Origin: Microbacterium flavum
GTDB taxonomy: Bacteria > Actinomycetota > Actinomycetes > Actinomycetales > Microbacteriaceae
Assembly: GCF_018717645.1 (NCBI RefSeq)
Contig: NZ_JAFLHG010000001.1
Location: forward strand, 1 to 64,000
Direction of reading: 5' to 3'
DNA length: 64,000 bases
Shown here: positions 44,484 to 52,550 of the stretch, one piece after another
Position numbering within the stretch: the first letter of the stretch is position 1
How the letters are laid out: the number at the start of each line of letters is the position of its first letter
Program-made: the position numbers and the translations under genes
The notes under the pieces: model-generated
What the model saw: only the letters and a program-made list of their open reading frames with translations
Database searches by the model: none
What the model was told of the DNA's origin: nothing

Positions 44484-45701
44484 GTGACCGAACGCGCTCC
44501 GCAGCCCCGTAAGCCCCTGCTCTCCACGAAGCTCAGTGCCATCGCCGAGTCCGCGACCCTCAAGGTCGACGCGAAGGCGAAGGCGCTCAAGGCCGAGGGC
44601 AAGCCCGTCATCTCCTACGCCGCCGGCGAGCCCGACTTCGCGACGCCCGCGTTCATCGTCGAGGCCGCCGCCGAAGCGCTGCACGACCCCGCGAACTTCC
44701 GCTACACCCCCGCCGCCGGCCTCCCCGCGCTCCGAGAGGCGGTCGCGGCGAAGACGCTGCGCGACTCCGGCCTCGAGGTCTCCCCGAATCAGGTCATCGT
44801 GACCAACGGCGGCAAGCAGGCCGTCTACCAGGCGTTCCAGGCGGTCGTGAACCCGGGCGACGAGGTCCTCCTGCCCGCGCCGTACTGGACCACGTACCCC
44901 GAGGCGATCGCGCTGGCCGACGGCATCCCGGTCGAGGTCTTCGCGGGCGCCGACCAGGACTACAAGGTGACCGTCGAGCAGCTCGAGGCCGCCCGCACGG
45001 AGCGGACCACCGTGCTCGTCTTCGTCTCGCCGTCGAACCCGACCGGCTCGGTCTACACGCCCGAGGAGACGAAGGCCATCGGGCAGTGGGCCCTCGAGCA
45101 CGGCATCTGGGTCATCAGCGACGAGATCTACCAGAACCTCGTCTACGAGGGCGTCCGCGCCGTCTCGATCGTGGAGGCCGTTCCGGAGCTGGCCGACCAG
45201 GCCATCCTCGTCAACGGCGTCGCGAAGACGTACGCCATGACCGGATGGCGTGTCGGCTGGATGGTGGGGCCCGCGAACGCGATCAAGGTCGCCGGCAACC
45301 TGCAGTCCCACCTCTCCTCGAACGTCAACAACATCGCCCAGCGCGCGGCCCTTGCCGCTCTCACCGGCCCGCAGACCGAGGCCGAGCAGATGCGTCAGGC
45401 CTTCGACCGGCGACGCAAGCTCATCGTCGCCGGGCTGGCCGCGATCCCCGGGGTCACCGTGCCGAACCCGTTGGGCGCGTTCTACGTCTACCCCGACGTA
45501 CGTGGCCTCCTGGGCCGCGAGTGGGCAGGTCGCACCGTCACGACCTCGCTCGAGCTCGCCGATCTGATCCTCGACGAGGCCGAGGTGGCCATCGTCCCGG
45601 GTGAGGCGTTCGGGCCCTCGGGCTATCTGCGCCTCTCGTACGCGCTGGGCGACGACCAGCTCCTCGAGGGCGTGCAGCGTCTGCAGCGCCTGTTCGCCTG
45701 A
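44484..45701 (+). CDS. aspC: Aspartate-type pyridoxal phosphate aminotransferase
   Basis: A 405-residue class I aminotransferase. It shows [17 protein letters not shown] at the start of the fold, [18 protein letters not shown], the PLP-site [13 protein letters not shown] and the Schiff-base Lys in [19 protein letters not shown]. These match the Ib-type aspartate aminotransferases that supply aspartate or aromatic amino acids. The GTG start at 44484 is preceded by a TACGCT box (44471-44476) at 7 nt, so the message is probably leaderless. The longer frame to 44316 overlaps the previous gene and is rejected. Confidence 0.92.
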   Translation: MTERAPQPRKPLLSTKLSAIAESATLKVDAKAKALKAEGKPVISYAAGEPDFATPAFIVEAAAEALHDPANFRYTPAAGLPALREAVAAKTLRDSGLEVSPNQVIVTNGGKQAVYQAFQAVVNPGDEVLLPAPYWTTYPEAIALADGIPVEVFAGADQDYKVTVEQLEAARTERTTVLVFVSPSNPTGSVYTPEETKAIGQWALEHGIWVISDEIYQNLVYEGVRAVSIVEAVPELADQAILVNGVAKTYAMTGWRVGWMVGPANAIKVAGNLQSHLSSNVNNIAQRAALAALTGPQTEAEQMRQAFDRRRKLIVAGLAAIPGVTVPNPLGAFYVYPDVRGLLGREWAGRTVTTSLELADLILDEAEVAIVPGEAFGPSGYLRLSYALGDDQLLEGVQRLQRLFA

Positions 45702-45774
45702 GCGGGCCGCGCCGGACGCGGCACCCGCGGCGAACGTGGCACCCGCGGCGCGCGCGGCGGAATCGGAGAATCGC

Positions 45775-45834
45775 ACCAGGATCGGAAAGCGGCGACCGTG
45801 GCATCCGATCCTGTTGCGACTTTCCGATTCTGGT
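45775..45834. repeat. Compound inverted repeat, ATCGGAAA type
   Basis: ACCAGGATCGGAAAG (45775-45789) pairs with CTTTCCGATTCTGGT (45820-45834) with one mismatch, and a second perfect pair CAGGATCGGA (45777-45786) / TCCGATCCTG (45804-45813) uses the same left arm. The region is between convergent aspC and murB, and is preceded by two direct copies of GGCACCCGCGGCG (45720-45750). No U-tract is present. Confidence 0.65.
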
Positions 45835-45856
45835 ACGGCCCGGCGTCGCGCCGGCG

Positions 45857-47002
45857 TCAGATCTCGACGCCGAACACCACCGGCTCGGGCTGCAGGATGA
45901 GTCCGAACTCCGCCTGCACCCGCTGCTGGATGTAGCGCGCGAGCTCGGCGATCTCCTCCGCGGTCGCGCCGCCCCGGTTGGTGAGGGCGAGGGCGTGCTT
46001 GGTCGACAATCCCGCCCGTGAGCGCGGCAGGCGGAAGCCCTTGCCGAGGCCCGCATGCTCGATGAGCCAGGCGGCGCTGACCTTCACGTCCGGCTGGACG
46101 GACACCGGCGCCGGCACGAACCCGTCGTAGGCGGCGAGCGGGATGACGAGGTCGGCGGGCTCGGGGGCGTCGTGTTGCGGCAGGGGCCAGCGCGGGCACT
46201 CCGGCGGCAGCGTACGCGCGAAGGATGCCGAAACGATCGCGTTCTGGAAGAACGACCCGGCGCTGTGGGTGTCGGGATCGGGGTCGTCGAGCACCATGCC
46301 CTTGCGGGCGCGGGTCTGAAGGACCGTGTCGCGCACGCGGCGAAGGGTCACCCCCTCGCCCTCCGCGACGCCCAGCGCCTGCCGGAGCTGAGCGCCGGAC
46401 AGGGTGTATTCGCCGTGTCCGACCTCTCGCAGCTCGAGGGTCACCGAGAGGACGACCGCGGAGCGCGCGGCGACCGAGCCGTAGTGGTTCTTCAAGACGG
46501 AGGTGCGGAAGCCGAGCGCGAGCTCGTCCGCCGGGACGGTGGAGACCTCGCCGGTGGCTTCGTCGATCAGGTCGACCTCGACGAGCGTCTCGACGATCTC
46601 CTGCCCGTACGCCCCGATGTTCTGAACGGGCGACGCACCGACGGTGCCGGGGATGCCGGACATCGCGACGATCCCGGAGAGTCCCTCGTCCACCGCGTAG
46701 GCGACGAGGGCGTCCCAGTCGTGGCCGGCTTCCACGCGCACGCGGGTGTGGCCCTCACGCGGAGAGGGGAGACGCTCGATGCCGCTCGTGCGCACGAGGA
46801 TGACGGTGCCGTCGAAGCTCTCGTCTCCGGCGAGCAGATTCGAGCCGCCGCCGACGACCAGCCAGGCCTCCCCCGTGGCCCAGACCTCTCGGAGCGCGGT
46901 GACGAGCTCGTCGCGCGTGCGTGCCTCGATCATGCGCGCCGGGGTTCCGCCGACGCGGAGCGTGGTGAGTCCGGCGAGGGGAACGGGGGCGATCTCGGGC
47001 AC
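45857..47002 (-). CDS. murB: UDP-N-acetylmuramate dehydrogenase
   Basis: A 381-residue flavoprotein that reduces UDP-N-acetylenolpyruvylglucosamine to UDP-N-acetylmuramate in peptidoglycan synthesis. The FAD-binding signature LVVGGGSNLLAGDESFDGTV and the VQNIGAYGQEIVE motif are clear, and the substrate-binding C-terminal part STKHALALTNRGGATAEEIA is present, so it is the longer type I form. GTG start at 47000-47002 lies 1 nt after the upstream stop codon, in an operon with two MaoC-type genes. Confidence 0.95.
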   Translation of the reverse strand: MPEIAPVPLAGLTTLRVGGTPARMIEARTRDELVTALREVWATGEAWLVVGGGSNLLAGDESFDGTVILVRTSGIERLPSPREGHTRVRVEAGHDWDALVAYAVDEGLSGIVAMSGIPGTVGASPVQNIGAYGQEIVETLVEVDLIDEATGEVSTVPADELALGFRTSVLKNHYGSVAARSAVVLSVTLELREVGHGEYTLSGAQLRQALGVAEGEGVTLRRVRDTVLQTRARKGMVLDDPDPDTHSAGSFFQNAIVSASFARTLPPECPRWPLPQHDAPEPADLVIPLAAYDGFVPAPVSVQPDVKVSAAWLIEHAGLGKGFRLPRSRAGLSTKHALALTNRGGATAEEIAELARYIQQRVQAEFGLILQPEPVVFGVEI

Positions 47003-47003
47003 G

Positions 47004-47444
47004 TCAGCCGTCCAGGCGGACGCGGACCTGGGCCTTGCCGAGCACGGTGACCCCGGCCGCGGTGACGGTGAGGTCGACGCGCGCCTCGGCCTCGGAGACA
47101 GCGCCGATCGTGGCGACGACCTGGAGCTCCGCTCCGCCCTCGGCGTCGACGACGACGGGGCGGGTGAAGCGCACCCCGTACTCGAGGATGCGGCCGGAAT
47201 CGCCTAGCCAGGGAACGATCGACTCCACCGCGATGCCCATCGTCAGCATGCCGTGTGCGAGAACGCCGGGCAGCCCGACGGCAGCGGCGACGTCGTCACG
47301 GTAGTGGATCGGATTGAAGTCGCCCGACGCTCCGGCATAGCGGACGAGAGACTCGCGGGTGAGAGGGACCGTCCGGTCGGCGACGACATCGCCGACGGTG
47401 AGGGATGCCGACGTCAGGGCCCCGGAACTCGTCGAACCGGTCAT
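47004..47444 (-). CDS. MaoC-type dehydratase (HadB-like)
   Basis: A 146-residue hot-dog fold protein. The family signature is ASGDFNPIHYRDDVAAAVGL with VLAHGMLTMGIAVESI, containing the catalytic Asp and His of R-specific enoyl-CoA hydratases. In mycobacteria the HadA/HadB pair dehydrates 3-hydroxyacyl intermediates during fatty acid elongation. Here it overlaps the preceding FAS1-type dehydratase gene by 4 nt (ATGA) and precedes murB, an arrangement also reported in actinobacteria. The acyl-chain substrate is unknown. Confidence 0.88.
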   Translation of the reverse strand: MTGSTSSGALTSASLTVGDVVADRTVPLTRESLVRYAGASGDFNPIHYRDDVAAAVGLPGVLAHGMLTMGIAVESIVPWLGDSGRILEYGVRFTRPVVVDAEGGAELQVVATIGAVSEAEARVDLTVTAAGVTVLGKAQVRVRLDG

Positions 47445-47890
47445 GCGACCTCACCTCCGATCAGCAGTACGGAGCTCGCTGTGACGACATGAGCCCCCGC
47501 GGCATCCGTGATCTCGGTCTCGCTCGTGACCATCGCGCCCTTGCCGAACGGCCGGACCCTCGTCACGCGCAGCTCGCCCACGAGCTCGTCGCCGGCCACG
47601 ATCGGGCGGGAGTAGTGGAAGCGCTGCTCGGCGTGGACGGTCTGCTCGAGGGCGATGCCCGAGTCGGGCTCGGCGAGGAGCTGCTGCAGCGTCAGGTCCT
47701 GGACGACCATCGCGAACGTCGGCGGAGCGACGACGTCCGCGAAGCCCAGGGCCTGGGCTGCCGCGGGATCGTCGTGCTGCGGATCGGTCGCGAAGACGGC
47801 GCGCGCGAACTCGCGCACCTTCTCGCGGCCGACGAGGTAGGGCGGCGTCGGCGGGAAGGAGCGGCCGACCAGCTCGGGGTTCACAGACAC
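47441..47890 (-). CDS. MaoC N-terminal-type dehydratase subunit (HadA-like)
   Basis: A 149-residue FAS1_DH_region protein, half of a hot-dog dimer. It has GRSFPPTPPYLVGREKVREF at the N-terminus and RFHYSRPIVAGDELVGELRV in the centre. It lacks the catalytic Asp/His of its partner and probably forms a heterodimer with the gene product downstream. The GTG start at 47888-47890 is preceded by a TAGGAT box at 6 nt, so the operon message is probably leaderless. Direct coupling with murB is seen from the overlaps. Confidence 0.88.
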   Translation of the reverse strand: MSVNPELVGRSFPPTPPYLVGREKVREFARAVFATDPQHDDPAAAQALGFADVVAPPTFAMVVQDLTLQQLLAEPDSGIALEQTVHAEQRFHYSRPIVAGDELVGELRVTRVRPFGKGAMVTSETEITDAAGAHVVTASSVLLIGGEVA

Positions 47891-47918
47891 CCCTCGATCC
47901 TACCGTCGCGGGCTCGGG

Positions 47919-48740
47919 TCACCGGCCGGTGCGCTCCGCGCGGCTGGCGCGCCCCGCGCGCACAGCGCGTACGGCCATCTGGGCCGCGATGAACACGAGG
48001 AAGAGCGCGAACAGGATGTTGGCGACGAGCGGGTCCAGGAGGGTCGCGATCCAGGCGCCGAGCGCCGTCGTCGTGCAGGCGGCGACCCCGATCAGCGCCG
48101 CCGCGGCGAGATCGACGTTGGACCGTCGGATGTTGCCGATCGTGCCGGAGACGGCGGTCGGGATCATCATGAGCAGCGAGGTGCCCTTGGCGATCAGGTC
48201 GCTCGTGCCGAAGAGCAGGATCAGCGCCGGGACGACGACGACCCCGCCGCCCACGCCGAGCAGTCCCGAGAGGATGCCGGTGACGAGGCCCACCGCCACC
48301 AGCCCCGCACCGGTGAGCCAGGTCACCTCGAGCTCGGAGTCGCGGGAGGGGATCACGATGAAGAGCATCACGACCACGATCGCGAGAAAGGCGATGAACC
48401 CCCAACGGATGACCGCGACGGGGAGCTTCTGCAGCAGCCAGGTGCCGATCTGGGCGCCGACCACCGCGCCGAGGGCGAGGATCACGCCGGGGATCCACGC
48501 GACGGAGTCGTGCACCGCGTAGGAGATCACACCGACGGCGGCGGTCGGGACGATCGCAGCGAGCGACGTGCCTGACGCGAACTTCTGCCCGAATGCGAGG
48601 AGCAGCACCAGCATCGGCACGATCACGGTGCCGCCGCCGACGCCGAACAGGCCCGACAGGAGTCCTGCCGCCAGGCCGATCCCGAGGCAGGAGAGCACGA
48701 ATCGGAGGTCTCGCGGTCGGGCGTCCACGGGTGCATTCAT
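47919..48740 (-). CDS. TauE/SafE-family sulfite or sulfonate exporter
   Basis: A 273-residue membrane protein with two similar halves, each with a G-rich motif: GLLSGLFGVGGGTVIVPMLV near residue 25 and GILSGLLGVGGGVVVVPALI near residue 160. This duplicated pattern is characteristic of TauE/SafE proteins, which move sulfite, taurine products or other anions. The ATG at 48738-48740 overlaps the stop codon of the ABC transporter gene upstream (ATGA). The substrate is unknown; no sulfur genes are adjacent. Confidence 0.88.
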   Translation of the reverse strand: MNAPVDARPRDLRFVLSCLGIGLAAGLLSGLFGVGGGTVIVPMLVLLLAFGQKFASGTSLAAIVPTAAVGVISYAVHDSVAWIPGVILALGAVVGAQIGTWLLQKLPVAVIRWGFIAFLAIVVVMLFIVIPSRDSELEVTWLTGAGLVAVGLVTGILSGLLGVGGGVVVVPALILLFGTSDLIAKGTSLLMMIPTAVSGTIGNIRRSNVDLAAAALIGVAACTTTALGAWIATLLDPLVANILFALFLVFIAAQMAVRAVRAGRASRAERTGR

Positions 48741-50755
48741 CGGTGGTCGTCTTCTCCTTCGGCGTCCTGAGTCGCCCGCTCGAACTGCGATCGGTACAGC
48801 CGCCAGTATGCACCTTGGGCGGCGATGAGCTCGTCGTGGCTGCCCTTCTCCACGATGTCGCCGTGCTCCATCACGAGGATGAGGTCGGCGTCGCGGATCG
48901 TCGAGAGGCGGTGCGCGATCACGAACGACGTGCGCCCTTCGCGCAGCGCCGACATGGCGTGCTGGAGCAGGAGCTCCGTCCGCGTGTCGACCGAGCTGGT
49001 CGCCTCGTCGAGGATCAGCACGCTCGGGGATGCCACGAATGCGCGCGCGATCGTGATCAGCTGCTTCTCGCCCGCGGACACGTTCGCGGCGTCCTCGTCG
49101 AGCACGGTGTCATAGCCGTCGGGCAGGGTGTGCACGAATCGGTCGACACGCGTCGCGACGGCAGCCTCGACGATCTGCTCGTCGCCGGCGTCCTCGTTGC
49201 CGTAGCGGATGTTCTCGCGGATCGACCCGGCGAACAGCCACGGGTCCTGCAGCACCATGCCGGTGCGCGAGCGGACGTCGTCACGGGTGAGGGCGGCGAT
49301 GTCCTGGCCATCCAGGAGGATGCGACCGCCGTCGAGCTCGTAGAACCGCATCAGGAGGTTGACGAGCGTCGTCTTGCCCGCGCCCGTCGGTCCGACGATC
49401 GCAACGGTCTGACCGGGCTCGACGCGGAAGGAGAGGTCACGGATGAGCGGCTTGTCGGGGGCGTAGCTGAACGCGACGTGCTCGAACTCGATCACCCCGG
49501 GCCCGTCGACGACGGCGGGACCGCCCTCGGCATCCGGCGTCTGCTCCTCCTCGTCCAGCAGCTGGAAGACACGCTCGGCGGAGGCGGTGCCGGACTGCAC
49601 CACGGCGGCCATGCCGCCGAGCTCGGACAGCGGCTGCGTGAACTGCTGCGAGTACTGGATGAACGCCTGGACGTCGCCGAGGCGCAGCTGGCCCGACGCG
49701 ACCATCAGGCCGCCGAGCACGGCGATGCCCACGTAGCTCAGCGAGCCGATGAACATCATGGCGGGCATCATGAGCCCGGAGAGGAACTGGGCCTTGAACG
49801 CGGCCTGGTAGAGCTCCTCGTTCTCGACCTGGAACTTCTCCCTCGAGTCCTGCTCGCGACCGTAGACGCGGACGAGGGCATGGCCGGAGAAGGACTCCTC
49901 GACGCGGGCATTGAGGCGACCGACCTTGCTCCACTGCGCGGTGAACGCCTTCTGCGACTTGGGGCCGATGACGCCGAAGACGACCGCCATGAGCGGCAGC
50001 GCGACGAGGGCGACGATCGCGAGCTGCCACGAGATGGAGAACATCATGACGAGGACGCCGACGACGGTGAGGATGTTCGTGACCGCGGTCGAGAGCGATT
50101 GCTGCATCGTCTGGGTGATGTTGTCGATGTCGTTCGTCACGCGGGAGATGAGCTCGCCGCGCTGCACGCGGTCGAAGTAGGCCAGCGGGAGACGGTTGAT
50201 CTTCGCCTCGACCTGCTCGCGCAGGCGCCACATCGAGCGGACCATGATCACGTTGATGACGTACCCCTGGAGCCAGGTGAGCACCGCCGACACGACGTAG
50301 ATCACCAGCACCGAGACGAGAACCCACTTCAAGCGCTCGAAGTCGACACCCGCTCCCACACGGAAGTCCTGCATCGCCGCGACGATGTTCGCGACGTCTC
50401 CCTGACCGGCCGCTCGCAGCGCCTCGACGACCTGGTCCTGCGACGTGCCGGCCGGGAACTGATCGCCGAGCGCAGCCGAGACCACGCCCTCGAAGATGAC
50501 GTTCGTCGCCTCGCCGAGGATCTTCGGAGCGATGACGGCGAGGATGACGCCGATGGCGCCGAGGACGGAGACGAACGCGAACCACCACTTGTACGGGCCC
50601 AGGAGCCCGATCATGCGGAAGAAGCTCTCCCGGAAGTTCGCGGCCTTACCGGGGGCGACCGAGTCCCAGGAGCCCGACTCGAGACGGGCCTGCTCGGCGA
50701 GCTCGAGCTCGTACCGCTCCTCCTCGGAGAGGGCGGCGGTGTCCGGCGCGCTCAT
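48737..50755 (-). CDS. ABC exporter subunit B (transmembrane plus ATPase)
   Basis: A 672-residue half-transporter with an N-terminal six-helix domain and a C-terminal ATPase. The ATPase has an intact Walker A (IVGPTGAGKTTLVNLL) and Walker B with catalytic Glu (LILDEATSSVD), and the H-loop His in FVIAHRLSTI, but its signature loop is NVSAGEKQLI rather than SGGQ. These features match the partner of a degenerate subunit, and the upstream gene supplies the other half. An extra 60-residue N-terminal stretch precedes the helices. The ATG overlaps the partner's stop (ATGA). Confidence 0.93.
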   Translation of the reverse strand: MSAPDTAALSEEERYELELAEQARLESGSWDSVAPGKAANFRESFFRMIGLLGPYKWWFAFVSVLGAIGVILAVIAPKILGEATNVIFEGVVSAALGDQFPAGTSQDQVVEALRAAGQGDVANIVAAMQDFRVGAGVDFERLKWVLVSVLVIYVVSAVLTWLQGYVINVIMVRSMWRLREQVEAKINRLPLAYFDRVQRGELISRVTNDIDNITQTMQQSLSTAVTNILTVVGVLVMMFSISWQLAIVALVALPLMAVVFGVIGPKSQKAFTAQWSKVGRLNARVEESFSGHALVRVYGREQDSREKFQVENEELYQAAFKAQFLSGLMMPAMMFIGSLSYVGIAVLGGLMVASGQLRLGDVQAFIQYSQQFTQPLSELGGMAAVVQSGTASAERVFQLLDEEEQTPDAEGGPAVVDGPGVIEFEHVAFSYAPDKPLIRDLSFRVEPGQTVAIVGPTGAGKTTLVNLLMRFYELDGGRILLDGQDIAALTRDDVRSRTGMVLQDPWLFAGSIRENIRYGNEDAGDEQIVEAAVATRVDRFVHTLPDGYDTVLDEDAANVSAGEKQLITIARAFVASPSVLILDEATSSVDTRTELLLQHAMSALREGRTSFVIAHRLSTIRDADLILVMEHGDIVEKGSHDELIAAQGAYWRLYRSQFERATQDAEGEDDHR

Positions 50756-52479
50756 GCGTCCACCCCCAGCTGGGACTCGACGATCTCGCGGTAGGTCTCG
50801 TTGGTGGCGAGCAGCTCCTCGTGCGTCCCGGAGCCGACGATGCGACCGCCGTCCAGGACGAGGATGCGGTCGGCCTCGGTGATCGTGGAGATCCGCTGAG
50901 CGACGACGATCTTGGTGACCTCCGGCAACTCGCGCCACAGCGCCTGGCGGAGGCGCGCGTCCGTGGTGACGTCGAGGGCCGAGAAGGAGTCGTCGAAGAC
51001 GAGGATGTCGGGCCGATGGGTGATGGCGCGGGCGATCGACAGACGCTGACGCTGCCCGCCCGACACATTCGTCCCGCCCTGAGCGATGCGCGATCCGAGC
51101 CCGTCGGGCATCTCAGCGACGAAGTCCGCCCCCTGGGCGATCCGCAGCGCGTCCCAGAGCTCCTCGTCCGTCGCATCCTCACGGCCGAAGCGCAGGTTGG
51201 ATGCCACCGTGCCCGTGAACAGGAACGCCTTCTGCGGGACGAACCCGATGCCCGTCCACATGACATCGAGGTCGGCATCGCGGACGTCGACGCCGCCGAC
51301 GCGCACCGTCCCCGCGGTCACGTCGAACAGGCGCGGGATCAGGGAGACGAGGGTCGTCTTGCCCGAGCCTGTCGATCCGACGATCGCGACGGTCTCCCCC
51401 GCCTCGGCGCGGAAGGAGATCCCCTCGAGGACCGGGGCCTCCGCACCCGGGTAGGTGAACGACACGTCGTCGAAGGCGACGACGCCGCGCTCGGGGAACG
51501 TCGTCACGGGGTCGGCGGGGCGCGCGAGCGCGTCCGTCGACTCGAGCACCTCGCCGATGCGGTCGGCGGAGACGGCGGCGCGCGGGATCATGATCGTCAT
51601 GAACGTCGCCATCAGAACGCCCATGAGGATCTGACCGACGTACTGCATGAACGCGAAGAGCGTGCCGATCTGCACACCGCCGGCGTCCACCTGGATGCCA
51701 CCGAACCAGATCACGCCGACGACGGTCACGTTGAGCACGAGCATCGCGAGCGGGAACATCAGGACGAAGAGCGACCCGACCTTGCGGCCCACGATCATGA
51801 TGTCGGTGTTGGCGACGCGGAAGCGCGCCTCCTCGATCCGTTCGCGGACGAACGCCCGGACGACCCGCACCCCGGTCAGCTGCTCGCGCATGACGCGGTT
51901 CACGCCGTCGAGCTTGCCCTGGTACTGGCGGAACAGGGGCACCATCCGGCTGATGATCGCGCCGGCGACGACGAGGAGCACGGGCACGGCGACCGCGATG
52001 AGCCAGCTGAGGCCCACGTCCTGCTGCAGCGCCATGATGATGCCGCCGACGGCGAGGAGGGGCGCGGTGACGAGCATCGTGGCGCCCATCATCGCGAGCA
52101 TCTGCACCTGCTGGACGTCATTGGTGTTGCGTGTGATGAGGGTCCCTGCGCCGAAGGAGGAGACCTCCCGCTCGGAGAATCCGCTCACCTTCTCGTAGAC
52201 GTCCCGACGGATGTCGCGGCCGACGCTCATGGCCGCGCGGGCGGCGAAGTAGGTGGCGATGACGGAGGCGACGATCTGGCCGAGGGCGATCGCGAGCATG
52301 AACACGCCGCGCGACCAGATGTACGCGGTGTCGCCGGTCGCGACGCCGTGGTCGATGATGTCCGCATTCAGGCGCGGAAGATAGAGGGATGCCATCGCGG
52401 AGGCGAACTGGAAGACCAGCACCCCGATCAGCCACCAGGGGTAGGCCCGCAGATAGCGGACGAGGATCTTTCCGAGCAT
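50752..52479 (-). CDS. ABC exporter subunit A (transmembrane plus ATPase)
   Basis: A 575-residue half-transporter. Walker A (IVGSTGSGKTTLVSLI) and signature (NVSGGQRQRL) are intact, but the Walker B Glu is replaced by Asp (LVFDDSFSALD) and the H-loop His by Gln (VVAQRISTI). Together with the degenerate signature of the partner, this describes one normal and one degenerate ATP site, the standard for heterodimeric exporters such as mycobacterial Rv1272c/Rv1273c. Export of lipids or drugs is likely; the substrate is unknown. It is the first gene of the four-gene run ending with the TauE gene. Confidence 0.93.
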   Translation of the reverse strand: MLGKILVRYLRAYPWWLIGVLVFQFASAMASLYLPRLNADIIDHGVATGDTAYIWSRGVFMLAIALGQIVASVIATYFAARAAMSVGRDIRRDVYEKVSGFSEREVSSFGAGTLITRNTNDVQQVQMLAMMGATMLVTAPLLAVGGIIMALQQDVGLSWLIAVAVPVLLVVAGAIISRMVPLFRQYQGKLDGVNRVMREQLTGVRVVRAFVRERIEEARFRVANTDIMIVGRKVGSLFVLMFPLAMLVLNVTVVGVIWFGGIQVDAGGVQIGTLFAFMQYVGQILMGVLMATFMTIMIPRAAVSADRIGEVLESTDALARPADPVTTFPERGVVAFDDVSFTYPGAEAPVLEGISFRAEAGETVAIVGSTGSGKTTLVSLIPRLFDVTAGTVRVGGVDVRDADLDVMWTGIGFVPQKAFLFTGTVASNLRFGREDATDEELWDALRIAQGADFVAEMPDGLGSRIAQGGTNVSGGQRQRLSIARAITHRPDILVFDDSFSALDVTTDARLRQALWRELPEVTKIVVAQRISTITEADRILVLDGGRIVGSGTHEELLATNETYREIVESQLGVDA

Positions 52480-52550
52480 GGGCGTTCTCCGGAGAGTGTC
52501 GGATGGGAACGGTCAATGGTAGCGCCGTGCTCCGACATCGCCCGGCCGGG

